Notes: a model not told the origin generated them from the sequence alone. Numbered from the stretch's first letter, positions 42,056 through 50,792 are shown. The stretch: 64,000 nucleotides of DNA from Bradyrhizobium sp. 132 (GCF_023074185.1 NZ_JADPKY010000024.1:1-64000); one strand, 5' to 3'. Made by a program: numbers and translations.

Positions 42056-43424
42056 GAACTTTGCGCTCCGCGACCATCTTGGCGCGGAGCTGACGGGCCG
42101 CACGCTGTCGGACGCGCACGATGTCGTGTCGCTGACGGATATTTTGTCGCACACGGTCCTGGGTGGCCGCCTGCGCGAATTGTCCGGCCGCGCAGTGCTG
42201 CTGAAATTGTCCGATCAGCTCCGGTCGGGTCTTGCCATGATCGAGCTCGACGGTATCGCTCGTCGCATGCTGCTGTGCCCGCCCGATCTCAACCCAGCGC
42301 ATCTCGATGCGCTGATCGCGGATGCCGGGATCGATGCCGTCGTCACCGACGAGCCGGATCGCTGGGCCGATACCGGCGTGCCGCTGGTCGTCACCGCGCA
42401 ATTGCCGCTTCAGGTCACCGCCCCGGCCACGACCGAACGCGCCACGGAATGGCTGATGCTCACTTCGGGCACGTCGGGCGTGCCGAAGATCGCCGGCCAT
42501 ACGTTGGAGGCACTCACCGGGGCGATCGTCGCCGAAGGCCCCGCGAAGGGACCGGCGCCGGTATGGGCGACGTTCTACGACATCCGCCGCTATGGCGGCT
42601 TGCAGATATTCCTCCGCGCCGTTCTCTCCGGCGGCTCGTTGGTGCTGTCCGATCCGCATGAGGTGCTCGGCGATCACGTCACGCGGCTGAAGGCGCGTGG
42701 CGTCTCCCATATCTCCGGCACGCCCTCGCACTGGCGCAAGCTGTTGATGAGCGGCTCGGCCGCGCAATTTGCGCCGCGCTACGTCCGCCTCTCCGGCGAG
42801 ATCGCCGACCAGGCGGTGCTGGACGGCCTGAAGGCGGCATTCCCGAATTCCTCCGTCGGCCATGCCTATGCCTCGACCGAGGCCGGCGTCGGCTTCGCCG
42901 TCAATGACGGGCTGGAAGGCTTCCCGGCCGACTATCTCGGCAACCGCAACGGCGTCGAGATGAAGGTCGTCGACGGCTCGCTCCGCATCCGCTCGACGCG
43001 CACGGCGCATGCCTATATCGGCCGCAATGCTGCTGCGCTCACCGATGACGACGGATTTGTCGATAGCGGCGATATCGTCGAATTGCGCGGCGACCGGTAC
43101 TATTTCGTCGGCCGCCGCGGCGGCATCATCAATATCGGTGGGCTGAAGGTTCACCCTGAGGAGATCGAGGCGGTGATCAACCGTCATCCCGACGTGCGGA
43201 TGTCGCGGGCGAAGTCGCGCAAGAGCCCGATCACCGGCGGCATCGTCGTCGCTGATTTGATCCTTGCCGACGGCACCGATCCGGCGCGCGCGAAAGAGAT
43301 CCGCGACCAGATCCTGGATCTGTGCCGCGCGCAGCTCGCGTCCCACAAGGTGCCGGCGGTGATCAGCTTCGTCGAGGCGCTCGACGTCACCCCGGCCGGC
43401 AAACTGGCGCGCACCGATGCATAA
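42042..43424 (+). CDS. Adenylate-forming enzyme (acyl-ACP/acyl-CoA ligase-like)
   Basis: A 460-residue protein. The phosphate-binding motif is EWLMLTSGTSGVPKIAGHT. Others are GHAYASTEAGVGFAVN, VDSGDIVELRGDRYYFVGR and GGIINIGGLKVHPEEIEAVI, and a near-terminal VTPAGKLARTDA carries the catalytic Lys. It is shorter than usual, about 460 rather than 500-550 residues, with a reduced N-terminal part. By position it may activate an acid and pass it to the ACP encoded just before. It overlaps the ACP gene by 14 bases and the SDR gene by 8. Confidence 0.88.
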   Translation: MSPRENFALRDHLGAELTGRTLSDAHDVVSLTDILSHTVLGGRLRELSGRAVLLKLSDQLRSGLAMIELDGIARRMLLCPPDLNPAHLDALIADAGIDAVVTDEPDRWADTGVPLVVTAQLPLQVTAPATTERATEWLMLTSGTSGVPKIAGHTLEALTGAIVAEGPAKGPAPVWATFYDIRRYGGLQIFLRAVLSGGSLVLSDPHEVLGDHVTRLKARGVSHISGTPSHWRKLLMSGSAAQFAPRYVRLSGEIADQAVLDGLKAAFPNSSVGHAYASTEAGVGFAVNDGLEGFPADYLGNRNGVEMKVVDGSLRIRSTRTAHAYIGRNAAALTDDDGFVDSGDIVELRGDRYYFVGRRGGIINIGGLKVHPEEIEAVINRHPDVRMSRAKSRKSPITGGIVVADLILADGTDPARAKEIRDQILDLCRAQLASHKVPAVISFVEALDVTPAGKLARTDA

Positions 43425-44139
43425 TGTTCTCGTCACCGGCGGTAGCCGCGGCATCGGCCTTGCGATCGGCAAGCGGCTTGTTGATGCCGGCTACAACGTG
43501 ATCGCGGCGGCGCGGCGCGAGAGCGACGAGCTCAAGGCCGCGATTGCCGGGTCGGAGGGGCGCCTGCATTTCCGCGCCTGCGACCTCGCCGTAATCGACG
43601 CGATCCCGGCCTATGCAAAACTCGTGCGCGACGAATTCGGCCCGATCTACGGCCTCGTCAACAATGCCGGCCTCGGCACCGAAGGCCTGCTCGCGACCAT
43701 GCACAATTCCGAGATCGAGGCGCTGGTGCAGCTCAACGTGCTGTCGCCGATCATCCTCACCAAATATGTCGCGCGGCAGATGATGGCCGATGGTGTGGGC
43801 CGCATCATCAACATCTCCTCGATCATCGCGACGACAGGCTATAACGGTCTCTCGGTCTATGGTGCGACCAAGGCCGCCGCCACCGGCTTCACCCGCTCGC
43901 TCGCGCGCGAGGTTGGCAAGCTCGGCATCACCGTGAATGCGATCGCGCCCGGTTTCATCGACACCGAGCTCACGCACAATCTTTCCGACGAAGGGCGCAA
44001 GCGCATCGCCGGCCGCAGCGCGCTGCGTCGCTTGCCGGAGATGGATGACGTCGCGCGCATGGTGGAATATCTGCTCGGCGAGGGCGGCCGCAACGTCACC
44101 GGCACCGTGTTTACGATCGACGCGGGGAATACGGCGTAA
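43417..44139 (+). CDS. SDR-family oxidoreductase, FabG-like
   Basis: A 240-residue classical short-chain dehydrogenase. The cofactor site is VLVTGGSRGIGLAIG (6-19), followed by NNAG (82-85) and the catalytic set Ser134/135, Tyr148 and Lys152 (YGATKAA). It ends NVTGTVFTIDAGNTA, as FabG proteins do. It would reduce a 3-oxoacyl group, probably on the ACP of this cluster (inference from overlap and gene order). It overlaps the previous gene by eight bases and ends the operon. Confidence 0.92.
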   Translation: MHNVLVTGGSRGIGLAIGKRLVDAGYNVIAAARRESDELKAAIAGSEGRLHFRACDLAVIDAIPAYAKLVRDEFGPIYGLVNNAGLGTEGLLATMHNSEIEALVQLNVLSPIILTKYVARQMMADGVGRIINISSIIATTGYNGLSVYGATKAAATGFTRSLAREVGKLGITVNAIAPGFIDTELTHNLSDEGRKRIAGRSALRRLPEMDDVARMVEYLLGEGGRNVTGTVFTIDAGNTA

Positions 44140-44265
44140 GCGGCACCCGGTCGCCATAATTGAGTTGATCCGGCGCAATGACATCAAGCCGGATTTGGTC
44201 GTAAGATGCCCCGCAATCGATTGGGTTATGTCAATCGATCTGCCCCAATTGACAGGGAGCAGTCC

Positions 44266-44475
44266 ATGACCACGTCAAACATGACCGCTTCAAATCCCGA
44301 CCGGACCGAGCCATCTCGCGCCAAGCCGGACGATGTTCATTGCCCGCCGATGACGCATCAGAATTCCGGCAGTCACGGTTATGAAATGTATCCGCAGCAG
44401 TTCGTGCGCCTGGTCGGCTGCCACGACGCATCTCTCGAAGCCTTGCGCAAGCATGAGGACGAGAAGCTGCACTAG
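44266..44475 (+). CDS. Small hypothetical protein, 69 aa
   Basis: A polar protein, MTTSNMTASNPDRTEPSRAK.. then YEMYPQQFVRLVGCHDASLE and a charged end. The second half looks structured, while the first half looks disordered. A GGGAGCAG site precedes the ATG. No family recognised. It is not obviously part of the acyl cluster, being 126 bases after the SDR stop. Confidence 0.55.
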   Translation: MTTSNMTASNPDRTEPSRAKPDDVHCPPMTHQNSGSHGYEMYPQQFVRLVGCHDASLEALRKHEDEKLH

Positions 44476-44681
44476 CGGCGATCGTCCATCAGAAGAACTC
44501 TGGCGTCGGGCTGGCGCTACGTCAGCAGATGGCGCGATTGTCTTGTGCTGAAATGAACCGGCACCTTGTCGTTGAGGTCGTTTCGGCCAATGATGGTGCG
44601 ACCTTCGGGCGAGCCGGCCGGCGAACCCGAAGCGATCCCGCCGCGTATCTTCCCTCATTCGAAACTCGACCGGCAACCGCA

Positions 44682-45833
44682 ATGTCAGCCGCTTCCTTCT
44701 ACGGCAGCATTCCCGTCTTCCGCGGCTTCAGCAGCCTGATGGACCCTGCGCTCTATGCGCCGCTGCCGGACGACTGGAGTGTCGGCGTTGCTGACATCGT
44801 GGATTCCACCAAGGCAATCGCGGCGCAGCGCTACAAGGCGGTGAACATGGCCGGCGCCGCCGTGATCGGGGCGGTGACAAACGCATTGGAAGGACGCGAA
44901 TTCCCCTTCGTGTTCGGCGGCGACGGCGCGAGTTTCGCGGTCGCGCCTCGCGATCTCGAGCTGGCCCGCGGGGCTCTGGCTGCGACCGCAACCTGGGTGC
45001 GGGAAGATCTCGATTTGGGGATGCGCGTCGCGCTGGTGCCGGTGAGTGCCATCCGAGCGCAGGGCCTCGACGTGCGCGTCGCGCGCTTCGGTCCGTCGGC
45101 CAATTTGTCCTATGCGATGTTCTCGGGCGGCGGGCTTGCCTGGGCCGACGCCGCGATGAAGCGCGGCGACTTTGCCATACCCGAAGCGCCCGCGGGCACG
45201 CAGCCCGATCTCTCCGGCCTGTCCTGCCGGTTCGAGGTGATTCCGGCTGCGCGCGGCCTGATTTTGTCGGTGCTGGTGATGCCGACCCAGGGCGCCGATC
45301 CGCGAGCCTTCCGCAAAGTGATCGAGGATGTCATCCAGCTCGTCGAGCGCAGTCCGGATGCCGGTCGGCCCGTGCCGCCGCAAGGGCCGCCGCTGACATG
45401 GCCGCCGCAGGGGCTCGACTATGAGGCGCGCACCAAGCGCGGAGGTCCGCTGCTCGCACGCCGCGCCGGCGTGCTGGCCTACACGCTGTTCGTCTATCTG
45501 ATCATGCGTTTTGATCTCAACGTCGGCGGCTTTGTGCCGAAGCGCTATACACGTCAAGTCGTGGAGAACTCCGATTTCCGCAAATATGACGACGGCCTGC
45601 GCATGATCTTGGACTGTACGCCGGAGCTCGAACGCGCCCTCAGCGATCGTCTCGCCGCGGCCGCGCGCGACGGCATCGTGCGCTATGGTCTCTATCAGCA
45701 GGACGCCGCGATGATGACCTGCTTCACGCCGTCGGCGCTGCGCAGCGATCACGTCCATTTCATCGACGGCGCGCGGGGCGGCTACGCCTCGGCGGCCACG
45801 GCGCTGAAGGCGATGATCGCGGGAGCGAGCTAA
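44682..45833 (+). CDS. DUF3095-family protein, cyclase-like fold
   Basis: A 383-residue protein, MSAASFYGSIPVFRGFSSLM.. with DWSVGVADIVDSTKAIAAQR and EFPFVFGGDGASFAVAP. The V-x-D-x-V-D-S-T-K and F-G-G-D-G-A motifs echo the metal sites of nucleotide cyclases/GGDEF domains, which is how DUF3095 is usually described. Whether it is catalytic is unknown. The start is at this ATG because upstream sequence is Arg-rich and unlike the family. It converges on a DUF2147 gene and overlaps its stop by four bases. Confidence 0.82.
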   Translation: MSAASFYGSIPVFRGFSSLMDPALYAPLPDDWSVGVADIVDSTKAIAAQRYKAVNMAGAAVIGAVTNALEGREFPFVFGGDGASFAVAPRDLELARGALAATATWVREDLDLGMRVALVPVSAIRAQGLDVRVARFGPSANLSYAMFSGGGLAWADAAMKRGDFAIPEAPAGTQPDLSGLSCRFEVIPAARGLILSVLVMPTQGADPRAFRKVIEDVIQLVERSPDAGRPVPPQGPPLTWPPQGLDYEARTKRGGPLLARRAGVLAYTLFVYLIMRFDLNVGGFVPKRYTRQVVENSDFRKYDDGLRMILDCTPELERALSDRLAAAARDGIVRYGLYQQDAAMMTCFTPSALRSDHVHFIDGARGGYASAATALKAMIAGAS

Positions 45834-46264
45834 CGCCCCGCGCGCGTCCAGGTTTCGCCGCCGCAGAGCGCGCCGACGCAGCCTTCGACGCGCAGCGAAT
45901 CCGCTGATGTCACGCTGACGCTGCTGGCATAGGTGCCGCCGTCATCGGCATTGTAGATCTGGCCGGACCATTTGTTCGGCCCTGAAGGCTGCATGCCGTT
46001 GAACAATGGCAAGCCGATCATCGGGCGCCTGGCGAGGGCGGGATTGGGATTTTTGCTGTCGGTCGCGGGCTGGCCGGTCGCGGTGTCGTGGGGTTCACGC
46101 AGCCAGACGACATTGCCGCAGATGCCGCCGCCGCATTTGCTGATCTTGACGTGGGCGTCGCCGGCCTGGGTCTGCCAAGTCCCGTCGGCGCTCTGCGCCC
46201 GGGCGGCAGTCGCGCCAAGTAGCGCAGCCAGGAGGACGATGAGAGCAGCGAATCTGGAAGTCAT
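45830..46264 (-). CDS. DUF2147-family exported protein
   Basis: A 144-residue protein. The signal peptide (FAALIVLLAALLGATAARAQ) is followed by GTWQTQAGDAHVKISKCGGG..ICGNVVWL and RVEGCVGALCGGETWTR. This is the DUF2147 pattern: a W-x-T start, C-x-x-x-L/I-C-G, and a C-terminal C-x-x-x-x-C-x-x-x-x-W. It is a periplasmic beta-rich, lipocalin-like protein of unknown ligand. The family often sits with lipid-related genes. Confidence 0.85.
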   Translation of the reverse strand: MTSRFAALIVLLAALLGATAARAQSADGTWQTQAGDAHVKISKCGGGICGNVVWLREPHDTATGQPATDSKNPNPALARRPMIGLPLFNGMQPSGPNKWSGQIYNADDGGTYASSVSVTSADSLRVEGCVGALCGGETWTRAGR

Positions 46265-46369
46265 GGAGAGCCCCGAAGTGGAGCGCCTCCATAGCAGCCT
46301 GGCGGGATAGTGCAACGCTGGATGGAATCACATTCCTGCGCTTACTTGCCTGCGCTTATTCACCTGCGC

Positions 46370-47755
46370 TCATTTGTCCCAGCGCACGAAGGCGACCGAG
46401 GCCGCGGTCGAAAGCCCGAACACGACCATGGCGCCGCCGATCAGCGCGAACAGGGTCCAGGCCGGGGCCTGCGCCATCATGAGGCCAACGCCGCCGATCG
46501 CGACGATCAGAAGCCGCGCGGTGGAGGCGAGCACGGGACCGCCGACGCGCGCCGCGCCTTGCGAGGAGAAATACAGCGACACGCCGATACCGAAGAACAC
46601 GAAGGCCGGGCCGGCCCAGTGGAAGTAGCTGTGCGCCGCGGCGGTAACGCCGGGGTCCCTCGTGAACAGCGCGACCCACAGCGACGGCTCGAACGCGATG
46701 ACGACGCCGATCAGGCCGACTGTGAGTCCCGAGGCCGCAGCTGCAGTCCAGGCCACGCGCCGCGCGCGTTTCAACTGCCCCGCGCCGATCGCCAAGCCGA
46801 CCATCGGGACCGAGGCGATGCCGAAGGCGAAGGTGATCGGGATCAGTAGAAATTCCAGGCGCGAGCCGATGCCGTAACCGGCGAGCACCTCGGTGCCGAA
46901 GGTGGCGAGGATCCTCGTGAAGATCAAAATGGTGAACACGGTCTGGAGCGGCGACAGACAAGCCACCGCCCCGACTTTGAGAATGTCGAAGAACATTGCG
47001 CGCTCGAAATGGAAGTCGAGGACCTTCAGCGGCAGCCGGCTGCGCCCGGACAGGAGATACCAGAGCAAGAAGATCGCGGCGCAGCTGAACGCGACCAGCT
47101 GGCCGGCGGCAACGCCGGGCATGCCGAATTGTGGTGCGCCGAACAGGCCGAGCCCGAGCGTGCCGCCGAGCGCGATCTGGAGCACGCTCGCCCCGATCAG
47201 GGTCATCGAGGGCAGGCGCATGTCTCCGGTGCCGCGGATCACCGAGGCCAGCGTGTTGACGAGCCAGATCGCGACCGCGCCTGAGAACAGCATTTGCGAA
47301 TAGCCGCTGGCTTCCTCGAGCACGCGCTCGCGCCCACCGAGCAGCATGAAGAACGAGCGGCCGAAGGCGAGCATCATTACCGTGAAGAAAAGCCCGCCGC
47401 AGATGCCGATGATGGCGGCATGCAGCGCCAGCGTCGCGGCGCGGTCGCGATCTCCCGCGCCGAGCGAGCGGCTGATCGCGGACGAGACGCCGCCGCCCAT
47501 CGCGCCCGCGCTCATCATCTGCGTCAGCATCGCGAACGGAAACACCAGCGCGATGGCGGCCAGAGGAATGGTGCCGAGCCGGCCGATATAGGAGGTCTCG
47601 GCGATCGCAACCAGCGTGCTGCCGGCCATCGCGATCATGTTGGGAATCGCGAGCTGCAGCAGCGTCGGCAGGATCGGTGCCGTCAAAAGACTGGCGATTG
47701 AGGAGGCGACCGGGGCACGCGGCGGCACGGCGTCTACGGAGGCGTCGATCGTCAT
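46370..47755 (-). CDS. MATE-family efflux transporter
   Basis: A 461-residue protein with 12 predicted membrane spans in two related halves. Signature parts are AIPNMIAMAGSTLVAIAETS.., GGGVSSAISRSLGAGD (first half) and FAFGIASVPMVGLAIGAGQL (second half). MATE proteins export cationic drugs and metabolites by H+ or Na+ antiport. It is a single gene, and the substrate cannot be told from sequence. Confidence 0.92.
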   Translation of the reverse strand: MTIDASVDAVPPRAPVASSIASLLTAPILPTLLQLAIPNMIAMAGSTLVAIAETSYIGRLGTIPLAAIALVFPFAMLTQMMSAGAMGGGVSSAISRSLGAGDRDRAATLALHAAIIGICGGLFFTVMMLAFGRSFFMLLGGRERVLEEASGYSQMLFSGAVAIWLVNTLASVIRGTGDMRLPSMTLIGASVLQIALGGTLGLGLFGAPQFGMPGVAAGQLVAFSCAAIFLLWYLLSGRSRLPLKVLDFHFERAMFFDILKVGAVACLSPLQTVFTILIFTRILATFGTEVLAGYGIGSRLEFLLIPITFAFGIASVPMVGLAIGAGQLKRARRVAWTAAAASGLTVGLIGVVIAFEPSLWVALFTRDPGVTAAAHSYFHWAGPAFVFFGIGVSLYFSSQGAARVGGPVLASTARLLIVAIGGVGLMMAQAPAWTLFALIGGAMVVFGLSTAASVAFVRWDK

Positions 47756-47837
47756 GTGTTACCGCGCGGAATATTAGATGATGTTCGACATATTATAGGG
47801 CGTGCGGCGCCGGAACCAACCTGCCGTCACGCAGGGC

Positions 47838-48365
47838 TCACCACGGCAGGCCGCATAGGTCGATGGCGCCCAGCGTCGGCGCGCGGACGATGTCGAAGAC
47901 GTAGGGCGCCATGGCGTCGAACCGGATTCGCCCCTCCGGCTGTTCGCAATAGACTTCGCCCGTGAAGGGCCTCCATTTGCGAGCCTCGTAGAACGCAAAA
48001 TTATGCGGCTCGCAGAACAGCAGCGCGAAGCGGACCGCCTCGTTGGCGCGCATGGTGTGCACTGCGGCGTCGATCGCCATGGTCGCGTAGCCGCGGCCGC
48101 GGCGGTCCTCGCGGGTGCAGACGCCGCCGATGCCGCCGACGTGAACCTTCTGCCCGTTCCAGGTGACTGTCCGGAAGTAGATGCCGACATGGCAGACGAG
48201 ACCATCCTCGGGCGTCTCGATCAGCACGCGCAGGTCGGCATTGGCCCATTTGACGTGAGCCCAGGGCTGCTTCTCGACGCTGTGGCGCGGCCAGACCGCG
48301 CTGTGCAGCGGCTCCGCGATCGACCACGAGGCGTCGCCGTTCAAAATGTCGATCTCGATGCTCAT
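47838..48365 (-). CDS. GNAT-family N-acetyltransferase
   Basis: A 175-residue protein. The acetyl-CoA site is VCTREDRRGRGYATMAIDAA (motif A, R/Q-x-x-G-x-G/A), preceded by VHVGGIGGV and followed by LFCEPHNFAFYEARKWRPFT. The overall order resembles aminoglycoside 2'-N-acetyltransferase-like GNATs, but the substrate is unknown. It lies upstream of the MATE gene on the same strand with an 82-base gap, so the two may be co-transcribed. Confidence 0.87.
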   Translation of the reverse strand: MSIEIDILNGDASWSIAEPLHSAVWPRHSVEKQPWAHVKWANADLRVLIETPEDGLVCHVGIYFRTVTWNGQKVHVGGIGGVCTREDRRGRGYATMAIDAAVHTMRANEAVRFALLFCEPHNFAFYEARKWRPFTGEVYCEQPEGRIRFDAMAPYVFDIVRAPTLGAIDLCGLPW

Positions 48366-48541
48366 GGCTCTCTCTTTTGCATCTCCGCCCTGTCAGTGCG
48401 TTCGTTCTGCCATAAGCACCTCAAAGGCAATGACATTTTAAGGCCCGGTTGAAACGCTCCAGATCCTTGCGACGATTTTATGCAATCCGGCCAAGCGTCC
48501 GCATCACCCGTTTTGGCAAATTCGCGGTATTTAACGGCAAA

Positions 48542-48567
48542 GGAACCTTCTATAAGGGGTGACCGTT
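48542..48567 (+). promoter_or_regulatory. EcfG-type promoter of sodB
   Basis: GGAAC (48542-48546), 17 bases, then CGTT (48564-48567): a full match to the EcfG consensus, 36 bases before the sodB ATG. It implies that this superoxide dismutase is under general stress control. Confidence 0.7.
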
Positions 48568-48603
48568 AAGTCTCGTTCCACCATCAGTCGCGGACAACAA
48601 CCC

Positions 48604-49200
48604 ATGACCTTTACGCTGCCCCCACTCCCTTACGCCTATGACGGCCTCGGGCAATTCATGTCGAAGGAAACGCTCGAATTCCACCACGACAAGCATCATC
48701 AGGCCTACGTCACCAACGGTAACAACGCGCTCAAGGGCACCGAATGGGAAGACAAGTCCCTTGAGGAGATCGTCAAGGGCTCGTTCGGCAAGAACCCCGC
48801 AGTGTTCAACAATGCCGGCCAGCACTACAACCACCTCCACTTCTGGAACTGGATGAAGCCCAATGGCGGCGGCACCAAGCTGCCGGGCAAGCTCGAGAAG
48901 AAGATCAACGAGGACCTCGGCGGCTTCGAGAAGTTCAAGACGGACTTTCAGGCGGCGGGCGTCGGTCAGTTCGGCTCGGGCTGGGCCTGGCTCCAGGTCA
49001 AGAACGGCAAGCTGGAGATCGCCAAGACCCCGAACGGCGAGAATCCGCTGGTGCACGGCGCCACCCCGATCCTCGGCGTGGACGTCTGGGAGCACTCCTA
49101 CTACATCGACTATCGCAACCGTCGTCCGGATTATCTCAAGGCGTTCGTCGAGAACCTCGTGAACTGGGAATACGTCGAGTCGCTGTTCGACAAGGCCTGA
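48604..49200 (+). CDS. sodB: Superoxide dismutase, Fe/Mn type
   Basis: A 198-residue protein of normal length. Metal ligands are His27 (LEFHHDKHHQAY), His77 (YNHLHFW), Asp160 and His164 (GVDVWEHSYYIDY). Starting MTFTLPPLPYAYDGL, it has no signal peptide, so it is cytoplasmic. Residues GSGWAWL and GQHYNHLHFW are of the iron or cambialistic type. It converts superoxide to hydrogen peroxide and oxygen. An EcfG promoter precedes it, and a terminator hairpin follows 51 bases after the stop. Confidence 0.96.
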   Translation: MTFTLPPLPYAYDGLGQFMSKETLEFHHDKHHQAYVTNGNNALKGTEWEDKSLEEIVKGSFGKNPAVFNNAGQHYNHLHFWNWMKPNGGGTKLPGKLEKKINEDLGGFEKFKTDFQAAGVGQFGSGWAWLQVKNGKLEIAKTPNGENPLVHGATPILGVDVWEHSYYIDYRNRRPDYLKAFVENLVNWEYVESLFDKA

Positions 49201-49250
49201 GGCTTCAAGCATTCGGGTTCGGCTTTGCCGCTCCTGAATGACGGGATTGA

Positions 49251-49278
49251 AAAGGCGGTCGCATGCGCGGCCGCCTTT
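49251..49278 (+). terminator. Hairpin terminator after sodB
   Basis: AAAGGCGG pairs with CCGCCTTT around a 12-base loop. The loop itself contains the palindrome GCATGC. Confidence 0.65.
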
Positions 49279-49414
49279 GATGCTTTACGGAGTTCGTCTG
49301 TGCCTCGCATGGCTCTGCGCAGGGGGCGCAACGCTCCCGCCGCCGGTACTGTTTGCATCGCGAGGACGGCGTCCTTAATCAGGACGGGCATCACCCTCGA
49401 GCCGAACGAGCCCG

Positions 49415-50026
49415 TTGTCAGGACCTTCCCAGAAAGACCCGCCGCCCGCTGACGACGTGGAGTCCGAGCCGCGGCCGGGCCGCGTGCGCAAGCCGATCGG
49501 CTGGTCGACAATCATGATCGCGGTGCTGGTGGCGGTGAGCGCGGCGCTGGTCTGGCGGCGTGACGGCACCGACGGCGTTCTCGAAATTCTCACCCACGAT
49601 CTCTCGCTGTTCGGCGGCATCCTGCCGCGCGTGCTGGCCGGCTGCCTGCTCGGCGCGTTCATCTCGGAAATCCTGCCGCACGAAAAAGTCTCGCGCTCAC
49701 TCGGGCCGAAATCCGGCCTGAAGGGCCTTCTGATAGGCACCGCCTTCGGCGCGATCCTGCCCGGCGGTCCCTTCACCGCCTATCCGGTGGCGAGCGCGCT
49801 GCTCGCCGTCGGCGCCGATTTCGGTGCCGTCATCGCCATGGTCGTGAGCTGGACCTTGATCGGCTATGGCCGGGCGGTGGCCTGGGAAATCCCGATCATG
49901 GGCACCGACTTCACGCTGTGGCGCATCATCATCTCGCTGCCGCTGCCGGTGCTCGCCGGCGCGCTCGGCCGCTTTGTCTATGTCCGGCTCTATCCGAAGC
50001 CGGCCATGAAGGACGACGAGACATGA
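49415..50026 (+). CDS. Half-size permease, DUF318/ArsP-like, first of a pair
   Basis: A 203-residue membrane protein. A disordered N-terminus (about 30 residues) is followed by about five spans. It contains LPHEKVSRSLGPKSGLKG and ILPGGPFTAYPVASALL, the conserved PGGP of the two-repeat permeases related to ArsP/YraQ (PF03773). Those proteins normally carry two such repeats in one chain; here there is one. The start is TTG at 49415, without a clear ribosome site, so a shorter form is possible. Its TGA overlaps the ATG of the second half (ATGA). Confidence 0.75.
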   Translation: MSGPSQKDPPPADDVESEPRPGRVRKPIGWSTIMIAVLVAVSAALVWRRDGTDGVLEILTHDLSLFGGILPRVLAGCLLGAFISEILPHEKVSRSLGPKSGLKGLLIGTAFGAILPGGPFTAYPVASALLAVGADFGAVIAMVVSWTLIGYGRAVAWEIPIMGTDFTLWRIIISLPLPVLAGALGRFVYVRLYPKPAMKDDET

Positions 50027-50523
50027 GCGCGGCGCTTCTCATCGATATGCTGCTGTGGGGCTCGGTCTTCGGCGTCGGCCTGATCGCCTTCCGCCGCGGG
50101 CCTCCGGTGTTCAAGGCCTCGCTGCGCGAAGGCTCCATGGACTTCATCAACATCGTGCCGCGGATCGCGCTCGGGGTGATCGGCTCCGGCTACATCGCCG
50201 CCATCATCCCGCAGGAGGTGATCAGCGGCTGGCTCGGCCCCGATAGCGGCTGGCTCGGGGTCGCAACCGCCGTAGTCGCCGGGGCCGCGACGCCCGGCGG
50301 CCCGGTGATCGGGTTCTCCATCGGTACGGTGGCGCTGAAGTCGGGCGGCGGCGTCCCGCAGGTGGTCGCCTATGTCGTCGCGTGGGCGCTGTTCGCCTTC
50401 CAACGCGTGATCTTGTGGGAAATCCCGTTCATGCCGGCCCGTTTCGTCTGGTTCCGCTGCGCGGTTTCGGTGCCGTTCCCCTTCGTGGCCGCCGCCATCG
50501 CGATGGTGATCGGCAAGCCCTGA
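50023..50523 (+). CDS. Half-size permease, DUF318/ArsP-like, second of a pair
   Basis: A 166-residue membrane protein with about five spans. It contains IPQEVISGWLGPDSGWLG and AATPGGPVIGFSIGT, parallel to LPHEKVSRSLGPKSGLKG and LPGGPFTAYP in the first half. The two proteins are thus related repeats that would pair in the membrane as one transporter. The start ATG overlaps the previous stop, so expression is coupled. The substrate is unknown. The zinc genes begin just after it, behind their own Zur-like site. Confidence 0.78.
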   Translation: MSAALLIDMLLWGSVFGVGLIAFRRGPPVFKASLREGSMDFINIVPRIALGVIGSGYIAAIIPQEVISGWLGPDSGWLGVATAVVAGAATPGGPVIGFSIGTVALKSGGGVPQVVAYVVAWALFAFQRVILWEIPFMPARFVWFRCAVSVPFPFVAAAIAMVIGKP

Positions 50524-50543
50524 GCCGGGGCGTGGACAGAGAT

Positions 50544-50562
50544 AATGTTATAATATAACGTT
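50544..50562 (+). promoter_or_regulatory. Zur-box-like palindrome overlapping a -10 box
   Basis: The 19-base site AATGTTATAATATAACGTT is a dyad around the central A at 50553 with one mismatched pair. It closely resembles the alphaproteobacterial Zur operator (GTTATA-N-TATAAC). It contains TATAAT at 50549-50554, a perfect -10 box, so zinc-loaded Zur would block RNA polymerase. The ATG of the His-rich gene is only six bases further, so the mRNA would have almost no leader. No good -35 box was seen. Confidence 0.8.
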
Positions 50563-50567
50563 CCCGG

Positions 50568-50792
50568 ATGGTTCCCGCCGCGTCCCACACCCAGCCTCAC
50601 GGCCACGCCCATGACCATGCCCCTTCCCATGGGCATGACCATACACACGCCCATGTCCATGACGCAGCAGTGCCGCATCCGGCCCAGGCGGCGCACTGGT
50701 CGATCCTGCGCATGACCATGGCCAGCCGCCTCGCGGCCGCGCTTGCCGTCTGCGCGGTGCTGTGGGGCATCGTGTGGCTGGCGATGAGGTGA
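50568..50792 (+). CDS. His-rich small membrane protein at head of zinc operon
   Basis: A 74-residue protein. Residues 7-43 contain about 14 His (QPHGHAHDHAPSHGHDHTHA..), a metal-binding stretch. Residues about 48-72 form one membrane helix (MASRLAAALAVCAVLWGIVW). It probably gathers or buffers zinc at the membrane for the transporter encoded next. The start ATG is set by its place right behind the Zur-like site and the lack of alternatives. The stop is two bases before the ATPase gene. Confidence 0.8.
   Translation: MVPAASHTQPHGHAHDHAPSHGHDHTHAHVHDAAVPHPAQAAHWSILRMTMASRLAAALAVCAVLWGIVWLAMR

Noticed and set aside
41979-43472. 497-codon frame antisense to the adenylate-forming enzyme
   Set aside because: No domain and Arg-rich composition; shadow of a well-defined gene.
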